Source of the DNA: Nitrospirales bacterium
GTDB lineage: Bacteria > Nitrospirota > Nitrospiria > Nitrospirales > UBA8639
Length of the DNA: 64,000 bases
Direction: 5' to 3'
NCBI GenBank assembly: GCA_029261295.1
Contig: JAJDBP010000021.1
Coordinates: 1 to 64,000 of the forward strand
Shown here: piece after piece, positions 7,840 through 14,848 of the stretch
How positions within the stretch are numbered: position 1 is the first letter of the stretch
How the letters are laid out: every line of letters begins with the position of its first letter
Notes under the pieces: model-generated
Database searches by the model: none
Told to the model about the DNA's origin: nothing
What the model saw: only the letters and a program-made list of their open reading frames with translations
Position numbers and translations under genes: made by a program

Positions 7840-10056
7840 GTGTTGCCTGCTATGGCTTTTCCTTCAGTCCTGTTGATTATCCCGCCCCTGACACAACTCA
7901 ATACCCCGTATCCATCGATCGCGTATTTGACTGGATTTTTGCGATCCCATGGATATCGTACGCATCAGGCTGATGTCGGCATTGAAATGGTGTTGGCTCT
8001 CTTTTCGAAAAATGGGCTGAATCGTGTCTTTGGTGAACTTCGTACCAAGTCTCTTGAAGAATTGCCGGGCGAGGCTCGCCAAATGCTCAGTCTTTCGCGA
8101 GCCTATGAGGAAACCATTGATCCCGTGATTCGATTTTTACAGGGCCAAGACGCCTCCTTAGCTTCCCGAATTTGTCAGGGAGGATTCCTTCCCCAAGGCC
8201 CACGATTTTCGATGAATGAGCTGGATGCGTTGCAAGGGAAGGATGCTTCCCGAAATCAAACCGACCAGGCAAAGCATATGGCAACCTTATATTTAGAGGA
8301 CTTGGCAGACTTGGTCCAAGCGACAATTTCGCCATATTTTGCGCTGAGTCGTTATGCCGAATCCATTGCGAGCCAGGCGACGTCTTATGACGGCATAGCT
8401 GAAGCCTTAGAGCAACCACTAAGCCTGACTGATAAATGGATGATAGAGGCGATGTGGGAACATGTGGAGCAATCGCAGCCTTCGGTGGTGGGATTTTCGG
8501 TTCCTTTCCCCGGAAATCTTTACGGAGCACTTCGGATGGGACAACATTTGCGTGCCCGAAGGCCGGAGATCAAAGTTGTTCTTGGAGGAGGGTATCCCAA
8601 TACGGAACTGCGACGAGTGCGAGATCCGCGTCTTTTTGAAGTGGTGGATTTTGTCACGCTTGATGATGGAGAGCGGCCTTTGCTCTGTCTATTGGAATAT
8701 CTACTAGACAAACGAAAAGAGAGTGATCTTTGCCGAACATTTTTCAGATCTGGGCAAATCGTGGTCTGGAAAAATGGAGCCAGCGAACCTGATCTCCCTC
8801 AAGCCGAAGTTGGGACGCCGACATATGATGGGTTGAATCTCGCCCAGTACATCTCAGTGTTGGATACCCTCAACCCTATGCATCGGCTTTGGTCCGATGG
8901 GCATTGGAACAAGTTGACGGTTGCGCATGGCTGCTACTGGAAACAATGTACGTTCTGTGATGTCGGATTGGATTATATTGGTCGATATGAGGTGTCGCCC
9001 GGTGATCTCTTAGTCGATCGCATTGAAATCATGATTGATGAAACGGGCAGGCGGGGGTTCCATTTTGTGGATGAGGCCGCCCCTCCTGTTGGATTGAAAC
9101 ATCTTGCCCTTTCCCTGTTGGAGCGAGGCGTAACCATTTCTTGGTGGGGAAACGTTCGATTTGAACCAGCATTCACGGTTGATTTGTGCCGATTACTTGC
9201 GGCATCAGGATGTATCGCCCTGAGCGCTGGATTAGAAGCTGCCTGTGATCGTTTGCTTGCTCTGGTCAAGAAAGGGATTACGGTCGATCAAACAGTGAGA
9301 GTGGTTCAGGCGTGTCAGGAAGCAGGGATTCTTGTTCATGCCTATCTGATGTATGGTTTGCCGAGTGAAACGATTAGAGAGACTCTGGAAAGTCTGGAGC
9401 GCGTGCGGCAACTATTTGCGAATGGTTTAATACAATCGGCTTTTTGGCATCGGTTTACGACAACAGCACATAGCCCTATTGGTTTGAATCCCGATGCCTT
9501 TGGACTGGAGCTTATTGGGCCTGAATTTCAAGGATTTGCGGAAAATGATCTTCTTCATTGCGATGCTCAGGTGTCAATTCCTGATTGGGTGGGAGAGGGC
9601 CTACGCTCAGCGCTCTGGCATTTTAAGGAAGGAGTGGAACTTCAACGCGATGTGCGCGAATGGTTTCCTGAACGGACGCCGAAACCAAAAGTCAAAAGAA
9701 CATGGGTGAAACAGATATTAGAGTCTGGATCCGAACCAGACCCGTCCCTGATGGAAAAAAAGTTTGTGTGGATTGGGGGACAACTAGATATTGATCGAGG
9801 GCACGGGCAACAATGCCGGATCATTTTGCCGAATCGAACCATGGATCAAGAAGTGAGATTGCAGCAGGGACAAGCAGAGTGGTTTCTCAATCTGATTACA
9901 CGTGCCACTCCAATTCATCAGCCAGGCGGCCACCGCTATCCGATCTTCAAAGAAGTTCGTGCGGGCTATCCGTTTGGAGGTCCCAAAGGGTTCGACAAAT
10001 GGTGGCAATCGGCATCAGCGCAAAAAGCCAAAACCGTCGGTCTCCTCTTAGTGTAA
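7840..10056 (+). CDS. B12-binding-domain-type radical SAM protein, CX4CX2C motif
   Basis: A 738-residue protein. Residues about 8-310 look like the Rossmann-type B12-binding half (SVLLIIPPLTQLNTPYPSIA; later VVGFSVPFPGNLYGALRMG and VVLGGGYPNTE). Residues about 355-560 form the radical SAM core, with Cys365, Cys370 and Cys373 in GCYWKQCTFCD: four residues, not the usual three, separate the first two cysteines. I do not see the DXHXXG cobalamin-ligand motif, so B12 may bind base-off or not at all. The C-terminal 170 residues are family-specific. The GTG at 7840 has a GGAG box eight bases upstream; an ATG at 7852 is an alternative. Reaction unknown; methyl transfer or rearrangement on a natural product is possible. 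Confidence 0.75.
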   Translation: MLPAMAFPSVLLIIPPLTQLNTPYPSIAYLTGFLRSHGYRTHQADVGIEMVLALFSKNGLNRVFGELRTKSLEELPGEARQMLSLSRAYEETIDPVIRFLQGQDASLASRICQGGFLPQGPRFSMNELDALQGKDASRNQTDQAKHMATLYLEDLADLVQATISPYFALSRYAESIASQATSYDGIAEALEQPLSLTDKWMIEAMWEHVEQSQPSVVGFSVPFPGNLYGALRMGQHLRARRPEIKVVLGGGYPNTELRRVRDPRLFEVVDFVTLDDGERPLLCLLEYLLDKRKESDLCRTFFRSGQIVVWKNGASEPDLPQAEVGTPTYDGLNLAQYISVLDTLNPMHRLWSDGHWNKLTVAHGCYWKQCTFCDVGLDYIGRYEVSPGDLLVDRIEIMIDETGRRGFHFVDEAAPPVGLKHLALSLLERGVTISWWGNVRFEPAFTVDLCRLLAASGCIALSAGLEAACDRLLALVKKGITVDQTVRVVQACQEAGILVHAYLMYGLPSETIRETLESLERVRQLFANGLIQSAFWHRFTTTAHSPIGLNPDAFGLELIGPEFQGFAENDLLHCDAQVSIPDWVGEGLRSALWHFKEGVELQRDVREWFPERTPKPKVKRTWVKQILESGSEPDPSLMEKKFVWIGGQLDIDRGHGQQCRIILPNRTMDQEVRLQQGQAEWFLNLITRATPIHQPGGHRYPIFKEVRAGYPFGGPKGFDKWWQSASAQKAKTVGLLLV

Positions 10057-10106
10057 TCAGAGCTTTTCTGGCTAGAAGGTGCCTGGCGAAAATCCTCTTC
10101 CTTATT

Positions 10107-10127
10107 TCCCTCCTTTGTAAGGAGGGA
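10107..10127. repeat. Short palindromic repeat element
   Basis: A perfect 9-bp inverted repeat (TCCCTCCTT, loop TGT, AAGGAGGGA) followed by a second AAAGGGAGG. This composition is typical of small dispersed palindromes between bacterial genes. No T-run follows. Confidence 0.55.
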
Positions 10128-10191
10128 CCAAAGGGAGGTAGAGTTTCCAGATAACCACATAGTTTCAATCTCCAACATATAAGGAGCTTAC

Positions 10192-10629
10192 ATGACCACA
10201 GCGCAGTATCCATGCAGTCCTAAAGAAAAAGTTAATGGGCTTTGTTTTCTCGGGCGGTTGATCGACAAAGTCAAAATGCGGAATGCAGGGCAGATTCAAG
10301 ATTACAATTTTCTAACGGCTGGGTTTGATAAATATTTGTTAGATAAATTGGAAATAAAAGGAGAAGATTTCGAGAAACGAGTACTTGAGGGAGGAACTAA
10401 ACAGGAGATTGCTGATTGGGTGAAGGCCAACGGCAAAGCACTGACCGATGAAGAAAAAGCAGAATGGAACAATATGGTGTTGACGTTCGGGCCAAAAGCC
10501 CCTATGGCGCAGCAGGCCTTCGATCGGAATAAGGCGGCATTGGCTGAAAAACGTGGCGTTTCATTAGAGGACCTTTCGCACATCACCACGTGGTTTGAAG
10601 CCATTGAGCACGACGAGGACCGGATGTGA
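10192..10629 (+). CDS. DUF5069 domain protein
   Basis: A 145-residue soluble protein whose core (LCFLGRLIDKVKMRNAGQ, then DYNFLTAGFDKYLLDKLEI, then TKQEIADWVKANGK) matches the DUF5069 family as I know it. The length is near the family's. No catalytic residues are established for this family. An AAGGAG box lies just before the ATG. It is 136 bp downstream of the radical SAM gene with a palindrome in between, so co-transcription is possible but unproven. Confidence 0.7.
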   Translation: MTTAQYPCSPKEKVNGLCFLGRLIDKVKMRNAGQIQDYNFLTAGFDKYLLDKLEIKGEDFEKRVLEGGTKQEIADWVKANGKALTDEEKAEWNNMVLTFGPKAPMAQQAFDRNKAALAEKRGVSLEDLSHITTWFEAIEHDEDRM

Positions 10630-10648
10630 AAATTTTAAAGGGGTTCTC

Positions 10649-11308
10649 TCAAAGCGGCTCAAGTGTTGTGAGCCAACTAGAAAAATGAAGACATTGTTCT
10701 CTTATTTTCTGTAATCCTATCCTCGATGCAATAGCGACTCCAAATGTAAGCTTTTGATAGGTAGGATAAATGTTCAGAATTCTTTGATGAGGTGCTGTAC
10801 TAGGTTGATCATTTATTTCCTCAGGTGTACTAAACTGCTGGCAAGTTTTTTTGAAATGTTGTTCTAAATGTTGCCCTCCAGGTAATCCTGCCGCCATATC
10901 TGCAGGAGAGGAGAAAAGGAGTCCTTCGAATTCATGGAGTGTTAGAAAAGGGATGAATTTCTCATTTCCAATATCCTGGCCTATGGCTTGTTCAACAAAT
11001 TCTGCGCGCTCAAAGCAAGTATCCCCTTCAGGGTTGGATCGTCCAGGAAAGCTTTTAGGTAGTCCGTAATAGTCAAACATAGTAGAAACTGCGCAAGCAC
11101 TTGTGTCTCTAAGTAGATTGCAGAGTTCCTTCCTGATTTTAGTGTATGGTCCAAGACCACCTCTGAAGTTTTGGCCATCTTTGACGATTTTTGTAGTGGA
11201 AAGAATTGGTTGGAGAAAAATTCCTTTTTCCTTTAAATATGGCAAGAGTAATTCTTTGGAAAACCTTTCTTCTGTCTGGCCTTCGACGAAAAGGAATAGT
11301 TTTTTCAC
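10649..11308 (-). CDS. DUF4276 family protein (TOPRIM-like), partner of the AAA ATPase
   Basis: A 219-residue protein starting with GTG at 11308, only two bases after the stop of the upstream ATPase gene. The N-terminus KLFLFVEGQTEERF places a conserved Glu (residue 9) after a hydrophobic strand, as in TOPRIM-type nucleases. A second acidic site lies in STMFDYYGLP (Asp79), and a conserved patch FLTLHEFEGLLFS follows. This is the DUF4276 pattern. In several families these proteins pair with SMC/ABC-like ATPases, and related pairs (for example AriA/AriB of PARIS, Gabija) defend against phage. A nuclease or effector role here is inference. The gene pair is AT-rich compared with its neighbours. 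Confidence 0.75.
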   Translation of the reverse strand: MKKLFLFVEGQTEERFSKELLLPYLKEKGIFLQPILSTTKIVKDGQNFRGGLGPYTKIRKELCNLLRDTSACAVSTMFDYYGLPKSFPGRSNPEGDTCFERAEFVEQAIGQDIGNEKFIPFLTLHEFEGLLFSSPADMAAGLPGGQHLEQHFKKTCQQFSTPEEINDQPSTAPHQRILNIYPTYQKLTFGVAIASRIGLQKIREQCLHFSSWLTTLEPL

Positions 11309-11310
11309 TT

Positions 11311-12384
11311 CTATGGTCTACCCCCAAGGAGATTTTTCTCCCAGAGGTCTCCCAACCCATAGTCATCAAGCCAATCTTCCATTTCGTTGGTTTGCAAGTG
11401 ACGAAATGTCGATTGACCATCTATTCGATCAACAACAAGAATATCTTCAAGTTGAAGCTGATTGACTAAAGGTACCGACTGAGTAGAAACGACTAGTTGG
11501 GTTTTAGCTGTTACACTTCGGAACAAAGATGCGAGGACCGTAATGGCAAAAGGATGAAGTCCCAATTCTGGTTCGTCAATTAAAATTGTTGATGGCGGGT
11601 TTGGTTGCAAGAGAAGTGTTGCCAAGCACATGAATCGGAGTGTTCCATCTGAAAGATGATAGGCCATAAAGGGATAGTCCGACCCCTTTTCTCTCCACTC
11701 AAGCCGGATTTTATTTTCATTGCTTGGATTTGGCCTTAAAATAAAATCGTCAAAAAATGGAGCAACTTGCCGCACTTGATCACGAATGGCTTCATAGTAA
11801 TTCTTGAATGATCCATATTGTAGACTATACAAAAATGCAGCTAAATTTGAGGCGTCCGAGCGAAGGTAAAAGTTATCATTGATATCCCCAATACTTTTTA
11901 CCTTTGCAGTATCACTTGTGTCATGAAAGTGGTAAACCTTCCAACTTTTGAGCGCGGAGAAAACATAGTCCGAGATTTTTGATAGGTTGGGGGATAATTT
12001 GCTTTCTTTGTGCCCTACGCCTAGTGAATCAGGATATCGAGTTACAGAGTCTCCCCAAAAGAGACTTTGCTCTTTTTCAAAAAAAAGAGAGCCGTCTGCT
12101 GTTGGAACCCACACACAATAATATCCATTATTGCCAAACCTTAATTCTACCTCTATTTTTCCTGTGATCTTTCCTCCAAAATGCAAGAAGGTTTCTGCTC
12201 CTCCGCTTTTTGCTATGGTATTCTGAAAGTTGCCCTCCACCATTTGATTTAACAGTTTAAAGGCACCAATGAAATTACTTTTACCTGCGCCATTTGGACC
12301 AATTAGTACGTTCAGAGGGCCTAATTCCAGTTCAAGATCGCGGATGGATTTAAAGCCTTTGAGAATGATTTTTTTGAGCTTCAT
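11311..12384 (-). CDS. AAA/ABC-type ATPase (AAA15/AAA_21-like), putative defence ATPase
   Basis: A 357-residue ATPase. Walker A is GPNGAGKS (residues 29-36), directly after FKSIRDLELELGPLNVLIG, the typical start of RecF/SMC-like 'AAA_21' proteins. A signature-like LSDGTLRFM and Walker B ILIDEPELGLHP follow, then a VVSTQS switch region. It lacks the long coiled coil of SMC proteins. It forms a two-gene operon with the DUF4276 gene just downstream. Together they resemble an ATPase sensor plus nuclease effector cassette, a common form of anti-phage system; this role is inferred from architecture only. Confidence 0.8.
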   Translation of the reverse strand: MKLKKIILKGFKSIRDLELELGPLNVLIGPNGAGKSNFIGAFKLLNQMVEGNFQNTIAKSGGAETFLHFGGKITGKIEVELRFGNNGYYCVWVPTADGSLFFEKEQSLFWGDSVTRYPDSLGVGHKESKLSPNLSKISDYVFSALKSWKVYHFHDTSDTAKVKSIGDINDNFYLRSDASNLAAFLYSLQYGSFKNYYEAIRDQVRQVAPFFDDFILRPNPSNENKIRLEWREKGSDYPFMAYHLSDGTLRFMCLATLLLQPNPPSTILIDEPELGLHPFAITVLASLFRSVTAKTQLVVSTQSVPLVNQLQLEDILVVDRIDGQSTFRHLQTNEMEDWLDDYGLGDLWEKNLLGGRP

Positions 12385-12441
12385 GTTTTTGTTGAATGGA
12401 ATTTTTAGTGTTCTAAACGGTAAGTGGCAATCTTGCCAAGG

Positions 12442-12790
12442 CTACTTTTTCCTATTGACGAAGTCAAACTCTGAGTTGAATGGTTTGTTAGCTTGAAACC
12501 CACCCATATGCTTGGTGCTGGGGGTTGGGCTTTCGTCCAGATTAGCCATTTTGTTTTGGCTGAGAAAATATTTCGGTAAGTCCTTCTGCTTGGCTTCAAC
12601 ATTCACATTGAAAAGTTTGGCTGCATTTAGACTGAATATTTTTGCTTTGAGATATTTGGCCAGGGCTGAATACTGGGGGCTTTCTTGAAGTTTGTCAAGA
12701 ATCTTAAAGCGACGTAAGGATCCGATTTGCCATACAAAAATACTCGTTATTCGAACAGTTGGCCTCAGATGGTTTCTCTGTTTCTGTGAA
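12442..12790 (-). pseudogene. Degenerate open frame, possible C-terminal remnant of a hydrolase gene
   Basis: On the minus strand a frame stays open from about 12790 to a TAG at 12442 with no usable start. It encodes a protein-like stretch (RRFKILDKLQESPQYSALAK, continuing with IFSLNAAKLFNVNVEAK). The segment resembles the C-terminal tail of amidohydrolase-type proteins as I remember them, but that match is weak. It ends 58 bp before the ATPase start and lies downstream of the 131-aa gene. Most likely a truncated relic; it could also be chance coding. Confidence 0.25.
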
Positions 12791-12827
12791 AGAGGATGGG
12801 TGAAGGAAATTTCAGAAATGTTACGTT

Positions 12828-13223
12828 TTACCCTCCAAATTCAAAAACTTTGATTTGAGGTTTTTCCTCACGGTTTATATGGTCGAAATCATTTGGATTT
12901 CCAGGTTGGTATCGGGGGAATAGATTAATGGTTTTTTTTGAGCGAGAAGGTGGGGCTTGCGAGGGTGATTCTGTTCGCCAGCCTACAGAAGGAGAAGGGC
13001 GTTGACGCCAAGCAGTTTCTGGTTCTTCTGGCGTTCTCCATTCGGATGATTCAAATAGGGTATCCGAAAGGGGTGTTCTATAGGATTGTTCGTCGGGGAG
13101 GACCAGGTCGGGTGCCAATTTTTCTATAGCACCTGCGGCCAAGAGGGCTGGGACCATAGCCAGAAGGGCCCATCTCCAGATTGCATCTGGCATGGTCGAT
13201 TCCAGCTGGAATGTCATGGTCAT
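12828..13223 (-). CDS. Small membrane-anchored protein (131 aa), unknown function
   Basis: The start overlaps the stop of the solute-binding protein gene by four bases (ATGA type), which argues for translational coupling and for a real gene. One hydrophobic segment (IWRWALLAMVPALLAAGAI, about residues 15-33) is followed by a Pro/Ser/Arg-rich, probably disordered periplasmic tail with many SPS and PP motifs. No family recognised. Coupling to the binding protein suggests a shared role. Confidence 0.6.
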   Translation of the reverse strand: MTMTFQLESTMPDAIWRWALLAMVPALLAAGAIEKLAPDLVLPDEQSYRTPLSDTLFESSEWRTPEEPETAWRQRPSPSVGWRTESPSQAPPSRSKKTINLFPRYQPGNPNDFDHINREEKPQIKVFEFGG

Positions 13224-14071
13224 GGGGCCTTCCCAGCCTCTTTTTGCCAGTCTAAGGAATCAAACCAATATTTGTGTGCTGATGCGAGCCAAGTGTCGGC
13301 TTCATGACTAATAATCCATGCATTGAGAAAGTTTAAAAAGTCAGGATCTCCTTTGTTGATGGCAAAGCCGGCTTTGGTGGTCAGGAGTGGTTTCGATAAG
13401 GGTTCATCCACCATTCCTGGGTGGTTTAAGACCGCGAAGGTGGGAATGGGATTGAGCTCAACATAGCCATGGACCTTGCCCGTTGTGACGGCCTTAATGG
13501 CTTCCTGACTGGACGAAAAGATTTTGATGGTTGATTGAGGAAAGACGCGACGAGCCAGGGCATCTGACACTGTATCTTTGACGGCGGTGATGATGACGTT
13601 TGGCCCGTTGAGATCTTTGATTCCGGTAAATTTTTTTGTTAATGCGATGTTGGTGACCAAGCCGACGCCTGAAGACGCATAGGGTTGGCTGAAATTTACT
13701 TTTAGCGCTCGTTGAGGGGTGATCACCATTCCTCCCGCGATAATATCAATTTTGCGGTTCAATATGGCCGGGACAATGTCTTCCCATTCAAAGACATGAA
13801 ATTCAGGTTTGACTCCAAGGTCTTTGGCTAATTGTTTGGCGACGTCAATTTCAAATCCGACTAATTTCCCCTTTTTTGTTTTTAGGGTCCAGGGCGTAAA
13901 TAGGGAGACGCCGACACGTATTGTCCCTTTTTCAATGACACTGTTCAGAGATCCAGGCAGCGCCTTAGCTGTAGTTTCGGCCACGGCCATGGGGAGTTGT
14001 AGGAAAAACCAGCCCACAAGGCCTGTGATACAAAATAGGAACATCCGACAAAACGATTGGTGTGTGTTCAT
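13220..14071 (-). CDS. Family 3 extracellular solute-binding protein (amino-acid type)
   Basis: A 283-residue periplasmic binding protein. A signal peptide (about residues 8-31) precedes a PF00497-type fold: IEKGTIRVGVSLFTPWTLKT, then GFEIDVAKQLAKDLGVKPEF, then IVPAILNRKIDIIAGGMVIT. Length and motif order match amino-acid ABC binding proteins. No permease or ATPase gene is adjacent, so it may serve a remote transporter, act as a sensor, or be one of the catalytic (dehydratase-like) members. The ligand cannot be told from the sequence. It is translationally coupled to the small membrane protein gene downstream. Confidence 0.8.
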   Translation of the reverse strand: MNTHQSFCRMFLFCITGLVGWFFLQLPMAVAETTAKALPGSLNSVIEKGTIRVGVSLFTPWTLKTKKGKLVGFEIDVAKQLAKDLGVKPEFHVFEWEDIVPAILNRKIDIIAGGMVITPQRALKVNFSQPYASSGVGLVTNIALTKKFTGIKDLNGPNVIITAVKDTVSDALARRVFPQSTIKIFSSSQEAIKAVTTGKVHGYVELNPIPTFAVLNHPGMVDEPLSKPLLTTKAGFAINKGDPDFLNFLNAWIISHEADTWLASAHKYWFDSLDWQKEAGKAP

Positions 14072-14149
14072 GTTTCCGCCATGATTGTGGTTAGTATTTG
14101 CTCGGCCCGTGAATCTACCATATTCTCTTTCTCTTCGACAGTGTTCAGA

Positions 14150-14345
14150 GGAATGGTGAAAAAAACCGTCAGCTGCGTTCTCGCCATTTTGTCGTGCTCA
14201 CGTACTGGGAGTACGCTTCGCGCGTCAAAAAGGCTGTGGCCTTGCTGGACGGACTTTTTGACCATTCCCCTTGCTGCTGATGTCGATAGTCCTTCGGGTA
14301 TTTTGAGACAATGCCAATGATGATTTTCAACAGCCCGTGTTCAGA
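14150..14345. repeat. Probable dispersed intergenic repeat segment
   Basis: A GC-richer block containing inverted pieces (for example CGTACTGGGAGTACG) and the words TGGACGGACTTTTTGACC and TTTTCAACAGCCCGTG, of a kind I associate with dispersed non-coding repeats. Only this copy is seen in the window, so the call is inference from character, not from a second copy. Confidence 0.3.
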
Positions 14346-14394
14346 GATTGCGGGACTATGAGCATAAGGGACGAGAATGGGTGAGTGTCGCGTT

Positions 14395-14659
14395 TTTTAA
14401 GGTACACAATATGTCGTTGAATAATTTTGTAACGTCTCACGGGGGCGAGAGGGGGAAGGGTCAAAGTGCGGTACCTCAGTCGTGTGGCCTCGTTCAAAAA
14501 GTAGCGATGAAGTTAATTCTTTTCAAGCCTGATATAGTTTTTTGCTTTTGGGTTCTGGTAGGGGACCGGCAGGAGGCGCAAGAATGTTTTGAGAATAATT
14601 CGGTGCCCGAGGATTTGGTCAAGGATAGTTATGAAGAATTTTCCATGGCAAAGAAGTGA
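14395..14659 (+). pseudogene. Degenerate fragment of cobQ (codons about 38-130)
   Basis: The translation keeps recognisable CobQ landmarks in order: FFKVHNMSLNNFVTSHGGE (CobQ has [18 protein letters not shown]), CGLVQKVAMKLILFKPD (Cob[18 protein letters not shown]), and EDLVKDSYEEF (CobQ: KFVQSSYEEL). The N-terminal nucleotide-binding loop and everything after about residue 130 are missing, so it cannot be functional. It is clearly more diverged than the fragment at 18409. It lies beside the metalloprotease gene, 6.2 kb from the intact cobQ. Confidence 0.7.
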
Positions 14660-14848
14660 GGGTGCATAGAAGTCGGCCTTCCTATTGGTGGCCATTTTTC
14701 ACTATTCTTTATTAGCCGATTTCCAGATTTTTAATATTATTCTAAGCCGTATAGTTCCTCAAAAAACTAGATGAAAATTCCACAGGTGACATACCAAGCA
14801 ACCTTCCCCAGAAACACGGCACCATGAAATTGTGGTAGTGGTGTTTAA

